From a virus, in IMG/VR virus record IMGVR_UViG_3300032086_002540, positions 1-20,748 of that record: 20,748 bases of DNA; one strand, 5' to 3'. Positions 1 to 7,718 of this stretch are shown in pieces (the stretch's first letter is position 1; every line of letters begins with the position of its first letter). Position numbers and translations under genes: made by a program. The notes below the pieces were generated by a model. It did no database searches. It saw only the letters and a list, made by a program, of their open reading frames with translations, and was not told the DNA's origin.

Positions 1-805
1 GTTTAAAGAATTTGAGATAATGATACTTCTCTAACATCTTGTAAATTACATTTTTAGGAAGTCGGTTCTTAACGCCAAACTTTCTGATTTCGTCTGGTGA
101 CATATCAGCTGTAAAAGCGTCTTTTCTGTCTTGTACAGTTTTGTCTCCAATATCAATTAATGTGTTAATAGAATCTTTAATCTCAGCTAACTTCTTAGCA
201 ACTAAACTACTTAATCCTTTTATGTCTGCAGGAGTTAGTTGTTTTAGTTCCTCATAATCAATCATATCTCTTACAAGTTCACCTTTAACAACATCTATTT
301 CAGATACACGTTTCTGAAAATCCGCTACGTATTTTTCTGGTTCAAAAGTTCCAGGATCTGGTCTTCTTATAAACTTATTAAGGTCTATATCAAAAGTACC
401 ATCTGCCATGTCTCTTGCCTTACTAAATGTAGCAGGATCTATGATAGAAAAGTAGTTGATAGGATGTTTTGTTCCTGGTATTACTTTACCATTTATTTCG
501 CCTTGATATTCTCTTATTTTTTCGTGTACTTTTTCTTGTTCAGCTTGTGAACCAGGTATATCAAATAAGATATTAATGTCAAGGTCTGCGTCATCCCTAT
601 ATTGTTTTGTAAGTATAGAACCAATTAAGGTATACTTAACTACTTTTCCAAATTTCTCAAATGTTTTAATTCCGTCTAATATTTGTTTTTTTACAGCAGG
701 CTTTAAAGATGGGCTGTTTGTGTCTGGATTATCAAACACAGGTTTAGCATACGTTTGTCTAGGTATGTCTATAATTGATTCTTTTAAAAAATCTTTAAAT
801 CTCAT
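1..805 (-). CDS. Nucleotidyltransferase-fold protein, C-terminus cut by window edge
   Basis: About 268 codons are visible and the frame is still open at base 1, so the C-terminus is missing. The start ATG (805-803) overlaps the TGA of the upstream kinase gene as ATGA. Residues 58-78 carry the nucleotidyltransferase (pol-beta-like) signature: a Gly-Ser pair at about 62-63, a short spacer, then D74-x-D76 in a hydrophobic strand (DADLDINIL). A third acidic residue could lie around D139/D141. Such proteins transfer a nucleotide to RNA, DNA, protein or a small molecule; the substrate cannot be read here. The N-terminus MRFKDFLKES fits the [FY]xx[FYQ][LI]xE tag shared by the next three upstream genes and resembling the T4 capsid-targeting sequence. 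The fold assignment is fairly sure; the role is inferred. Confidence 0.72.
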   Translation of the reverse strand, partial: MRFKDFLKESIIDIPRQTYAKPVFDNPDTNSPSLKPAVKKQILDGIKTFEKFGKVVKYTLIGSILTKQYRDDADLDINILFDIPGSQAEQEKVHEKIREYQGEINGKVIPGTKHPINYFSIIDPATFSKARDMADGTFDIDLNKFIRRPDPGTFEPEKYVADFQKRVSEIDVVKGELVRDMIDYEELKQLTPADIKGLSSLVAKKLAEIKDSINTLIDIGDKTVQDRKDAFTADMSPDEIRKFGVKNRLPKNVIYKMLEKYHYLKFFK

Positions 806-1488
806 CTTTTCTTAGCCCTTAATTCTTTTTGTATCCATTGTTTTGCAATATAACTTTTTATAGGTGTCGTTAAATATTTATTTACAATTTTACTAACTCT
901 ATTCATTGTCAATGTTGTTAGTTCTAAGTCTGACTTATTGTTATCTACAACTATAAAATTACTCATACCAAATAATCTTTGAAACTTACCAATGTTTGAT
1001 TGAACACCTTCCCAACTATTTTTTACTATGTATTGTGGTATTGTTCTTTCTCTTCTTGCCTGTCTTTCTAACGCAACATCTAAACTTGTGTTTACAAATA
1101 TCATGTAAGTGTCATAACCCAAAGTAGATAATAAATTTTTATTTCTAGCAATTTGATCATAATCTCTACCAGTACCATCTATTACTAATCCTAATCTACC
1201 TTCTACATATTGATCTAACTGTGTTAGTACACTCATTTTTGCTCTTTTTCTAATTAAATCTCTAAAATAAGTTTCTTCAGGAGGCATTTGTAATGATAAA
1301 TTTGCTTTCTTTAATCCTTTCTCAAAAATAATATCTGAGTTAATAACTTTTAATCCTGAGCCAGCAAATGCTGTAGAGGTAACAAATGTCTTACCTGAAC
1401 CAGGACCACCTGCTAAAAAGAACGCTTTAAATATTCCTTTATCATATACACCTTCATTTATCTGTTGTACAAAACTTTTAACTTCCAT
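802..1488 (-). CDS. P-loop kinase, zeta-toxin / polynucleotide-kinase-like
   Basis: A 228-aa P-loop NTPase. Walker A GGPGSGKT is at about 27-34, followed by a strand ending INSD (49-52), a second strand with VIDGTGRD (about 102-109), and an Arg-rich lid-like stretch (RQARRER, about 143-149). This layout fits the zeta-toxin/PNK-like kinase group, which phosphorylates nucleotide sugars, nucleic-acid ends or small molecules; the acceptor is unknown. No antitoxin-like partner is visible, so a toxin role is not supported. The start overlaps the adenylate kinase stop by 11 nt and the stop overlaps the next start as ATGA, so the four genes look co-translated. Before the kinase fold there is a short extension ending QINE at residue 12, which fits the capsid-targeting pattern less perfectly than its neighbours do. 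Confidence 0.75.
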   Translation of the reverse strand: MEVKSFVQQINEGVYDKGIFKAFFLAGGPGSGKTFVTSTAFAGSGLKVINSDIIFEKGLKKANLSLQMPPEETYFRDLIRKRAKMSVLTQLDQYVEGRLGLVIDGTGRDYDQIARNKNLLSTLGYDTYMIFVNTSLDVALERQARRERTIPQYIVKNSWEGVQSNIGKFQRLFGMSNFIVVDNNKSDLELTTLTMNRVSKIVNKYLTTPIKSYIAKQWIQKELRAKKR

Positions 1489-2056
1489 CTTCTATTGCCT
1501 TTATAATTTTTTCTGCGTTATCTTCAATTGTGCCACCCTCTGCTTTTATTTCTATAAAGTTAGGTTTTTGCCTAAAATATTCTACAGCAGGACCTGTTTC
1601 TTTATTATACAAGTCTATTCTATTATTAATTATCTCTTCGGTATCGTCTGCTCTACCTCTTGCAAGTAGTCGTTTTAAAATCTCCTCTCTACTTACATCT
1701 AAAAATATTACTTTGTCGTAACCTATGTTTGCCTCTTCCATATCTCTTACTTGCGTCATATATCTAGGCCAACCATCTAATACGTAACCGTTAGGTGATT
1801 GTTCTACTTTATCTTTAATTAGTTTTAGTACAATCTCATTAGGTACAAACTGACCTTTTGCTAATAAATCTTTTACTTGTTTACCTATTTCTGTTTCTTG
1901 TTCTACTTCTTTTCTTAACATACCACCTGGATAGATATGAGGTATTGTATATCGTTTTGTAATATATTCTGCATAAGTAGATTTACCAGAACCAGGTCCA
2001 CCCATTAATATAATTCTTCTAGTTGTCTCTTCTAAAAATGTTGCAAATGTTTTCAT
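1478..2056 (-). CDS. adk: Adenylate kinase, short-lid form with an N-terminal tag
   Basis: Adenylate kinase catalyses ATP + AMP <-> 2 ADP. The 192-aa protein shows the P-loop GGPGSGKST (19-27), the nucleotide-binding DGWPR (94-98, usually DGFPR), the catalytic-Arg segment LARGRADD (131-138) and a conserved Arg in NNRID (about 144-148). The short distance between these shows a short lid without zinc cysteines. Cellular enzymes start almost directly with the first strand (M-RIILLG); here 12-13 extra residues, MKTFATFLEETT, precede RRIILMGG. That extension closely resembles the T4 internal-protein targeting peptide MKTYQEFIAE, with a possible protease site after LEE. The start overlaps the ligase-like gene stop as ATGA. 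The enzyme call is strong; packaging in the virion is inference. It could alternatively act on other NMPs to feed nucleotide pools. Confidence 0.9.
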   Translation of the reverse strand: MKTFATFLEETTRRIILMGGPGSGKSTYAEYITKRYTIPHIYPGGMLRKEVEQETEIGKQVKDLLAKGQFVPNEIVLKLIKDKVEQSPNGYVLDGWPRYMTQVRDMEEANIGYDKVIFLDVSREEILKRLLARGRADDTEEIINNRIDLYNKETGPAVEYFRQKPNFIEIKAEGGTIEDNAEKIIKAIEDGS

Positions 2057-3276
2057 CCTTTAATCCAATTCTTTTGTAAATTAAAGTTAGCAGTGCTAAA
2101 CTCTAATCTATCTACTAATTTAACAGCATTACCCATTCTATCTACAGCAACATAGCCTTCTGGATTAGTTATCTGAAAGCCATTGTTTGTTTGTAAATAT
2201 GTGCCAATAGATTTTATTTGATTCATTTTATTTACTAAAAAGTTCTTTGCTGTTTGTAAAGATACATAACTTGCAATTGCAAAATAAATTTCATTTTCGT
2301 ATCTATCAATAAATTTTAAACCTTCATTTCTAATAGTTTCGTATTTTCTTTTTGCACTATCAGTTTTTCTTTTACTTACCTCATCATCTAAAACTGAAGC
2401 ATAGTATTTTCTAAAATCTGTTTGTAGTTTTTTAACACCACTTATTGATCTACCTCTTTTAATATAATCATTGAAGTATATTTTTAATCTTGCACCAACT
2501 GATAGTAAACTTGTTTGTGTTTTAAGTAAGTTTAATATTCTTTTACCTTTACTAATAGAACCCATAGCCATTCTTAAAATGCCATCGTATCTTTCACTTT
2601 CTGTATCTGTAAATGTGGCAACACCAGAATTGTCTTTATAACTTGCGTCATCAAAAAATACTGATGGCGTCTTTGTAAACGAATTTACATTAACGCCAAA
2701 ACTTGCTTTTAAATCAGACATCTTTCGTCCTGTGTAAGTAGTATGAAATATTATGCCTAATTTAGCTCGTAAGATTTTTTTTGCAAGATCAGTATTTTCA
2801 GGTACAGCGTAAGTAATAGTGTTAGGTTTAAATGCAATTGAATCTTCACCTCTAATACTTACTTTTTCAATATCTTTAGGTGTAAATAATAAGTCGCCTT
2901 GTACAACACCTTTGATATTTAATTTAGGTAATTCTTTTAAACAGACTATAAGTTTATCTGCTAAACCACCTGCGTGATTTCTTCTTATGTCTGAAACTGT
3001 ATAATTGATTTTAGGATTTACGTTGAATATAGATTTAGAACCGACAAAGAATTTGCCGTTCTCTGGATTACGACCACAGAAAACTGCAGGCGCACCATCC
3101 CACTTTACAGATAGATTAACTTTTCTACGTGAAGAACCTAAAAGCATATTTCTTAAAGATTTAAGAAACTCTACTGCCTCTAAGCCACCACTGTAGCCGT
3201 TATTGATTATGTTGTCTTCTAAGTGTTCTAAATGTGTATTTTTAGCTTCACTTAAATATTGTTTAAAACTGTACAT
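2053..3276 (-). CDS. RNA/DNA-ligase-like nucleotidyltransferase (DUF6267-like)
   Basis: A 407-aa protein that I read as a covalent nucleotidyltransferase. Motif I is KWDG at 58-61, with Lys58 as the likely adenylylated residue. A motif-III-like strand VVQGDLLF lies at about 124-131. Near the C-terminus EGYVAV (about 373-378) followed by VKLVDR (about 385-390) resembles motifs IV and V of T4 RNA ligase 1, which also contains EGYVAV. A long helical, basic region (about 240-350) sits between III and IV, so this is not a standard ligase. I recall similar phage proteins filed as DUF6267; I could not check this. The N-terminus MYSFKQYLSEAK matches the capsid-targeting pattern with cleavage possible after LSE. 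It is the first gene of its operon: a good ribosome site (GGGAG) lies 6 nt upstream, with consensus and late-type promoters before it. Confidence 0.68.
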   Translation of the reverse strand: MYSFKQYLSEAKNTHLEHLEDNIINNGYSGGLEAVEFLKSLRNMLLGSSRRKVNLSVKWDGAPAVFCGRNPENGKFFVGSKSIFNVNPKINYTVSDIRRNHAGGLADKLIVCLKELPKLNIKGVVQGDLLFTPKDIEKVSIRGEDSIAFKPNTITYAVPENTDLAKKILRAKLGIIFHTTYTGRKMSDLKASFGVNVNSFTKTPSVFFDDASYKDNSGVATFTDTESERYDGILRMAMGSISKGKRILNLLKTQTSLLSVGARLKIYFNDYIKRGRSISGVKKLQTDFRKYYASVLDDEVSKRKTDSAKRKYETIRNEGLKFIDRYENEIYFAIASYVSLQTAKNFLVNKMNQIKSIGTYLQTNNGFQITNPEGYVAVDRMGNAVKLVDRLEFSTANFNLQKNWIKG

Positions 3277-3294
3277 TGTTCTCCCACTATATCC

Positions 3295-3323
3295 ATTATA
3301 TCAAAAATCAAGGCCATTGTCAA
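3295..3323 (-). promoter_or_regulatory. Consensus sigma70 promoter of the ligase-like cassette
   Basis: On the minus strand TTGACA (3323-3318) and TATAAT (3300-3295) are separated by exactly 17 nt, a perfect match to the bacterial housekeeping consensus. The predicted start is near 3288, giving a leader of about 12 nt that contains the GGGAG ribosome site of the gene starting at 3276. It would allow transcription by unmodified host polymerase. Confidence 0.85.
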
Positions 3324-3367
3324 GTAAAATTCCAATGGATCCATGTATAAATCACTACTTACGACAA

Positions 3368-3375
3368 TATTTATA
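3368..3375 (-). promoter_or_regulatory. T4-type late promoter box TATAAATA
   Basis: Minus-strand TATAAATA at 3375-3368 is an exact match to the T4 late promoter -10 box, which is recognised by the gp55 sigma factor coupled to the gp45 clamp. It lies just after the stop of the 402-aa gene and about 90 nt before the ligase-like gene. It is the only exact copy I noticed in a non-coding gap. AT-rich DNA can produce such a box by chance, but the location is right for a promoter. Confidence 0.55.
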
Positions 3376-3378
3376 AGA

Positions 3379-4587
3379 TTAATTGCCTTTGGCAATAACA
3401 AATTTGCCTGAAAGAGGTGTACGAGAGGTTACGTATTGATACATAATTAAAACAAAGTCGTTAATTTGTTGTTGACTTCTTTTATCTGTTCTTCTAAACC
3501 ACTTCTTCAGGACAGGCATAACTTTATTAATAATATTTAAGGCAGATATTTCACCTCTTTTAAAATTGAATAAATCTTTATTTTTTTTCTCTAATGCTGC
3601 TCTTTGTTTTACAACAGGTGCAATCTGTTTAAAATACATCTTTTCACCATCTTCATATAATTTTTTTACTTTTACTGCTGTTTGTTTATCTACAAATGAT
3701 AACAGTTCAGCAAACACTCTCATAGAGCCTATTGAACCACCTCTTGCTTCTGCACCACCTCCTAAAAACTCAGCAACAAATCTCTTTGCACTAGGGTCGT
3801 GTCTTAATTTTATGTCACCAGATTTAAGCAATATTCTCATATCTCTAGTTTCTGTTTTTTTACCAAATGCAACTTTCTTATAAGGTTTCCAATCTGTTGT
3901 TCCTTTTACTACTAAATTTTTTAATGCTTTAATTTCTGCTTTTCTGTCAAAGTTGACTAGTTGTATTATAGCTTTCTTTGTAGTCTTCTTTAATGATAAA
4001 GGTAACATATCACCACTATCAATTAAGTCGCTGATTAAAAGATTAAGTTGAGGAAAACCAAATGAGTTTGGTTTAGCTTCTTGTAGTGTAATTCGTATTT
4101 TATCTTTTGCTTTTTTACTTGCAAGATATATATCAGCAGGTGACCATTTGTTTATATCACCAAAACGTGTTTGATTTTTTACTGTGATAGGCATTTTGTT
4201 TGCCATAGACCATAACTTTTGTATGTTGCCCATGACATCTTTATCACCTCTAAAATAAAATAAATTTTGATAACCTTTTGCTTTAATGTTATAATCTTTA
4301 TCTATAGTTTCTATTTGTTTGATTAACTCAACAGCAATTAAATTAGATGATATGTACCAATCATTATTAGCAGTTAAAAAGGTAAGTATGTCATTATACA
4401 TAACACCAGGCGTGTCTATACGTCTGTACGCTTGTTCTAACTTTGTGTTATACTTGTCTCTAAAATCTGTAAATGTAGGATATTTTTTAAGGTCAAATGC
4501 CTTATCTATATTACTTGCGCCTACGTTATCTGCAACCGAAGAAAATAACGCTTGTGCTGATTCCAATAATGCTGTTTTGTCTGCCAT
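3379..4587 (-). CDS. Unknown 402-aa phage protein, possibly nuclease-fold or virion protein
   Basis: I do not recognise the family with confidence. The protein is rich in Lys and predicted helices. Its most conserved-looking stretch is KWSPADIY (about 147-154), followed about 40 residues later by a strand LPLSLKK (about 195-201). A paired acidic strand and S-x-K strand is typical of PD-(D/E)xK nuclease-like folds in large phages, but this is only a weak resemblance. A Gly-rich loop (about 275-287) and a basic C-terminus (RRTDKRS) suggest nucleic-acid contact. The residues ALLES at 6-10 give a possible prohead-protease site (LxE), though the tag shape of the following genes is absent. No clear ribosome site precedes the ATG at 4587. 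It lies just upstream of the packaged-enzyme candidates. Confidence 0.6.
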   Translation of the reverse strand: MADKTALLESAQALFSSVADNVGASNIDKAFDLKKYPTFTDFRDKYNTKLEQAYRRIDTPGVMYNDILTFLTANNDWYISSNLIAVELIKQIETIDKDYNIKAKGYQNLFYFRGDKDVMGNIQKLWSMANKMPITVKNQTRFGDINKWSPADIYLASKKAKDKIRITLQEAKPNSFGFPQLNLLISDLIDSGDMLPLSLKKTTKKAIIQLVNFDRKAEIKALKNLVVKGTTDWKPYKKVAFGKKTETRDMRILLKSGDIKLRHDPSAKRFVAEFLGGGAEARGGSIGSMRVFAELLSFVDKQTAVKVKKLYEDGEKMYFKQIAPVVKQRAALEKKNKDLFNFKRGEISALNIINKVMPVLKKWFRRTDKRSQQQINDFVLIMYQYVTSRTPLSGKFVIAKGN

Positions 4588-4595
4588 ACATATAT

Positions 4596-5162
4596 TTATG
4601 ATTGATAATCTACGTAAATATTGCTAGAAACAACGTATCTATAACCTTCAAAAGGTTGACTTACCACTTCGTGTCTCATCATAGCAGGAAATATTAATAA
4701 TAAACCTTGTCTTATGTTTTTTATAACACCAAAACCTTTTTTTGTCTTAACTTCAGGAAAATATAAACCTGGTGCATTTTTAGGTGCTGACACATAATAA
4801 GCACATGAATAAAGACCAGGCCAATGGTCATGTGCTTTTGCAGTTTCACCTGACTTATATTTTAAACCCCAAAGATTTTTTATAACAAATTTATATTGAT
4901 GTTTTGGATTAAATTGCATACGAGAAACTGAATCAACAGCTGATAAATAAATGTCTGCAAATTTTCTAAAACCTGGATACTCCCACATCTGCCAATAGGT
5001 CATTTGACATTGAGCGTTAGTTCTATTTTGTTGTTGATCTCCTACCTTATCTATTTCTTCAATAAGTAGTTTATCCATTTCAGGCTCATTGAGTTGCATT
5101 TCCCATACAGGCTCTTCTCTTTCTATGCCAAAATCATTTCTGACTACTTCGTATTTCTTCAT
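4596..5162 (-). CDS. Putative 2OG-Fe(II) oxygenase A
   Basis: A 188-aa protein with the double-stranded beta-helix layout of 2-oxoglutarate/Fe(II) oxygenases. AHDHWPGLYSCAYYV (about 110-124) supplies the first metal His residues (H111/H113). LLLIFPAMMRHEV (about 154-166) supplies the distal His164, and the R175 region (GYRYVVSSNIY) is the likely 2OG-binding Arg. It resembles the phage TIGR02466-type family. The preferred start is ATG at 5162; a GTG at 5165 would add one residue, and AGAAG lies just upstream. It overlaps the 95-aa gene by 29 nt. Members hydroxylate proteins, nucleic acids or small molecules; the substrate is unknown. The family call is likely; H-D-H in place of the classic HxD leaves some doubt about exact ligands. 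Confidence 0.7.
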   Translation of the reverse strand: MKKYEVVRNDFGIEREEPVWEMQLNEPEMDKLLIEEIDKVGDQQQNRTNAQCQMTYWQMWEYPGFRKFADIYLSAVDSVSRMQFNPKHQYKFVIKNLWGLKYKSGETAKAHDHWPGLYSCAYYVSAPKNAPGLYFPEVKTKKGFGVIKNIRQGLLLIFPAMMRHEVVSQPFEGYRYVVSSNIYVDYQS

Positions 5163-5421
5163 CACTTCTTATATCAAAACAACTTGGAAAACCAAATTTA
5201 CCAAATGTTTTATTTTTGTTTTGAAACTTAACTACTTTTTTTATATCTTCTTCAAAGAAAGACTCTTTTAAAACTAATCCTCTAGGCATTTCAATAGCAC
5301 GCCAAAGTATCTTACCATTCTTTTTAACCATGGCAGATTTGTAGTAAACACCATTTCTTGTATTGCCAGGTCTTTTATCACCTTTATGAAACCTTACTCT
5401 TTGTACTTTTCTTTTTATCAT
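5134..5421 (-). CDS. Unknown 95-aa basic protein between two oxygenases
   Basis: No family recognised. The protein is basic at the N-terminus (MIKRKVQRVRFHKGDKR), has predicted beta strands around GVYYKSAMV and KILWRAIEM (about 25-44), a charged middle, and ends with a segment containing GFPSCFDIR. Its start codon shares ATGA with the stop of oxygenase B, and its 3' end overlaps oxygenase A by 29 nt, so it is translationally tied to both. The tight context argues that it is a real gene and possibly a partner of the flanking oxygenases, but nothing in the sequence proves a function. Confidence 0.65.
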   Translation of the reverse strand: MIKRKVQRVRFHKGDKRPGNTRNGVYYKSAMVKKNGKILWRAIEMPRGLVLKESFFEEDIKKVVKFQNKNKTFGKFGFPSCFDIRSDEEIRSSQK

Positions 5422-6041
5422 AATGAATTAAAACTTAACGCTATCCTATTTGTTGATTGATTTACTTTATAACTTGAATCATGCTCAATCCATGATGGAA
5501 ATATTATCAAGTCGTTGTTTTTTGGTTTAAAATAAAAATTTCTACAATTGTTTTTATCTGCCTTATCAAATTGATATAATTTAATTTTATCATTAGGATT
5601 ATAAAAGTATATATCACTGCTAGACTCATCTATATTTAAATATATTACACCACTTAGTTTAGATGGTATATGGTCGTGTCTCATTAAACTACTCTCTTTA
5701 TCCATTATTGTAATCCATGAATTATCTACTTTTAAATTTGTAAATCCTAATTCTATTGAAGTTTTATCTATTATGTTTTGTATATCTTGTTTAAAATTTT
5801 TGCACTCGGGTATATTGTTTGTAAAATAATCTACTATGTAATCACCTTCTTTAAATTTAAACTTATCATTTTTAAAATGTGATATTTTAAAGTTGCCGTA
5901 ACCTACATTTTCAACATTACCTAAGTTAGAAAAAATATTTGAATTATCATCTATGTGTTTTACAATACTTTTTCTTACATTATCATTTAAAAAATTTTCA
6001 ATGTATATTATAGGTGTACTAAACAATTCTATTTTGTTCAT
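5418..6041 (-). CDS. Putative 2OG-Fe(II) oxygenase B
   Basis: A 207-aa protein with features of the TIGR02466-type phage 2OG-Fe(II) oxygenases. It begins with IELFSTPIIYIENF, typical of that group. It has RHDHIPSKLSGVIYLN (about 121-136) with H122/H124 as metal ligands, DLIIFPSWIEHDSS (about 177-190) with His187, and RIALSFN (199-205) with Arg199 for 2-oxoglutarate. All key positions are present, so it should be active. Start and stop both use ATGA overlaps, with gp41 upstream and the 95-aa gene downstream. Its base composition is even more A+T/Asn/Lys-rich than the neighbours, which could mean later acquisition. The substrate is unknown. Confidence 0.78.
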   Translation of the reverse strand: MNKIELFSTPIIYIENFLNDNVRKSIVKHIDDNSNIFSNLGNVENVGYGNFKISHFKNDKFKFKEGDYIVDYFTNNIPECKNFKQDIQNIIDKTSIELGFTNLKVDNSWITIMDKESSLMRHDHIPSKLSGVIYLNIDESSSDIYFYNPNDKIKLYQFDKADKNNCRNFYFKPKNNDLIIFPSWIEHDSSYKVNQSTNRIALSFNSL

Positions 6042-7435
6042 ACTTTAAAATCTGAAAACTTGTCATAAACATTTTCTGCTGGCCTAGGTCCTGCAGGTTG
6101 ATTTAGTTGTTCTTCACTCTCTTGGTTACCATCTGTTAAATTTTGTGCTGATTGTTCTACGTCATATAATCTCATTTTACTTCTATCTACACCAATAATA
6201 AAAGCACGATTAATACCTGGATCATTGTATCTATTTTTTAGTTGTTTAATTTTTAATTGATTTAATTGTTCTAAGTCTTCGTTAGATATAATAGCAAACA
6301 TAAAGTCTGCCGTTGCAGGAAGACCAAAACTTTCTGAAGTATCTTCTAAACCAACATCACTTGACATATAACCACTTCTAGTTGTTTGTGTAGCAGACAC
6401 AATAGGTAAATCATATCTCACAGCAAGACCTCTAAGTTCTTCAGCAATTGCTTTGATATAGAAATATGAAGATATATTACCACCTTTAAATCTACTTGAT
6501 GAACAGATATTTAAATAATCAACAAAGACAATATCTGGTTTAAATGATTTCTTTAATGCAAGTTCATCCATCAAAGATTTAAAATGACCTGCATGAGCAG
6601 ACGCAGTAGGATATTCTTTTATAATTAATTTACCTTGAGCCTTTTGTTTTAGTTTTGCAATCTTAGTATCATAATATTGTTTAGGCATTTCATAAAGTTC
6701 GTCAATGGTTACATCTAAAAGATTAGCGTCTATTCTTTCTGCGATACGCTCTTCAGCCATTTCTAAAGTTATGTATAATACATTTCTGCCTTGCAAAATC
6801 ATTGACGCAGCTAGATGACACATAAACAAAGACTTACCAACACCAGTGCCTGCAAGTGCCACGTTTAAAGTCTTAGGTGGTAAACCACCTTTTGTTATTC
6901 TGTTGAAATAATTTAAATCAAATTTTAATCTTTCTTCTTCTTTATGATAATAATCGAATCTTTCATCTGTTTGATTTAAGTAATCATGCCCGATATGTGT
7001 ATCAAACGAAACAGCAAGAGCGTCTGATAATATAGTAGGAATTGCTTCAGGTGTGTGTCTCTTATCTTTGCCGTCTAATATTTTGATACCTGATAGTACA
7101 GCATTATGAACAGCACGATCTTTACACCATTTTTCTGTAGTATCTGTTAACCATTCTATATCTGTTTTTTCGTCTGCGTTTAAACTATCTAAAACTCTTT
7201 TAGCAATTTTATATTCATCTTCAGTAATACTTTTTAAATTACTTAACTCAATACTAATTGCTTCTTTTGATGGTAGGTTGTTATATTGTAAAATATAATT
7301 TTCTATTAATTTAAATATGGTTACTTCTTCGTTTGAAGTAAAGTAATCTGTTTTAATAAAAGGTAAAACTTTTCTACTGAAAGCTTCGTTATGAATTAGA
7401 TTTTTTAATATTGTTGTTTCAAGTCTGTCGCTCAT
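6038..7435 (-). CDS. 41: Replicative DNA helicase (T4 gp41 / DnaB family)
   Basis: The hexameric helicase that unwinds DNA at the replication fork and works with primase. The 465-aa protein has an N-terminal helical domain (about 1-100) with [14 protein letters not shown] typical of DnaB proteins, and a RecA-like motor. Walker A is AGTGVGKS (195-202), the strand after it is VLYITLEMAEERIAERI (about 219-235), Walker B is VFVDYLNI (303-310), and the sensor/Q motif is SATQTTRSG (347-355). A conserved Arg-finger-like segment near GVDRSKMR (415-422) completes the ring contacts. Length is close to T4 gp41 (475 aa). A Pro/Gln-rich tail (about 435-460) precedes the acidic C-terminus. It overlaps the 99-aa gene by 17 nt and the oxygenase gene by ATGA. 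Very secure. Confidence 0.96.
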   Translation of the reverse strand: MSDRLETTILKNLIHNEAFSRKVLPFIKTDYFTSNEEVTIFKLIENYILQYNNLPSKEAISIELSNLKSITEDEYKIAKRVLDSLNADEKTDIEWLTDTTEKWCKDRAVHNAVLSGIKILDGKDKRHTPEAIPTILSDALAVSFDTHIGHDYLNQTDERFDYYHKEEERLKFDLNYFNRITKGGLPPKTLNVALAGTGVGKSLFMCHLAASMILQGRNVLYITLEMAEERIAERIDANLLDVTIDELYEMPKQYYDTKIAKLKQKAQGKLIIKEYPTASAHAGHFKSLMDELALKKSFKPDIVFVDYLNICSSSRFKGGNISSYFYIKAIAEELRGLAVRYDLPIVSATQTTRSGYMSSDVGLEDTSESFGLPATADFMFAIISNEDLEQLNQLKIKQLKNRYNDPGINRAFIIGVDRSKMRLYDVEQSAQNLTDGNQESEEQLNQPAGPRPAENVYDKFSDFKV

Positions 7436-7718
7436 TTATGTTAAGTTTACCTTCCTTTAATTGTTTTTCCATTACTTCTATTAATATATTGCCAATGGCG
7501 TTTCTAAAATCTTCACTTTCGGTATCTACATCATTTATATTTCTTTGTACATTATAGGTAAATTTTAAAGGTAATTGTCCTGCAACCTCTTTTTCTGCAA
7601 ACTTAACTTGACCATAAGTATATATAACACCTTCATATGGTCCATCTGTTATCTTTATACAGGAAAAGTCGTCAACCTCTCTTTGTACAAAGACGTATTT
7701 TGTTTTATTCTGTGCCAT
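7419..7718 (-). CDS. Unknown 99-aa protein between uvsX and gp41
   Basis: I set the start at ATG 7718 ([14 protein letters not shown]). A longer reading from 7808 would overlap uvsX by over 100 nt and begin with low-quality sequence. The protein looks like a small alpha/beta fold: strands around [26 protein letters not shown] and LKFTYNVQR, then a long C-terminal helix with acidic and basic residues. Overlaps of 14 nt with uvsX and 17 nt with gp41 bind it to both. I recall small unknown genes at this spot in other marine T4-like phages, which suggests a conserved accessory of recombination or helicase loading, but no function can be assigned. Confidence 0.7.
   Translation of the reverse strand: MAQNKTKYVFVQREVDDFSCIKITDGPYEGVIYTYGQVKFAEKEVAGQLPLKFTYNVQRNINDVDTESEDFRNAIGNILIEVMEKQLKEGKLNINERQT

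Noticed and set aside
576-815. Plus-strand open frames, for example at 576-815, 3566-3883, 4319-4627 and 16682-16933
   Set aside because: They lie opposite strong minus-strand genes, lack recognisable domains, and reflect the AT-rich codon use of those genes.
802-1488. Zeta-toxin / toxin-antitoxin system
   Set aside because: The kinase fold is similar, but no epsilon-like antitoxin gene is adjacent, and the gene sits in a cassette of nucleic-acid enzymes.
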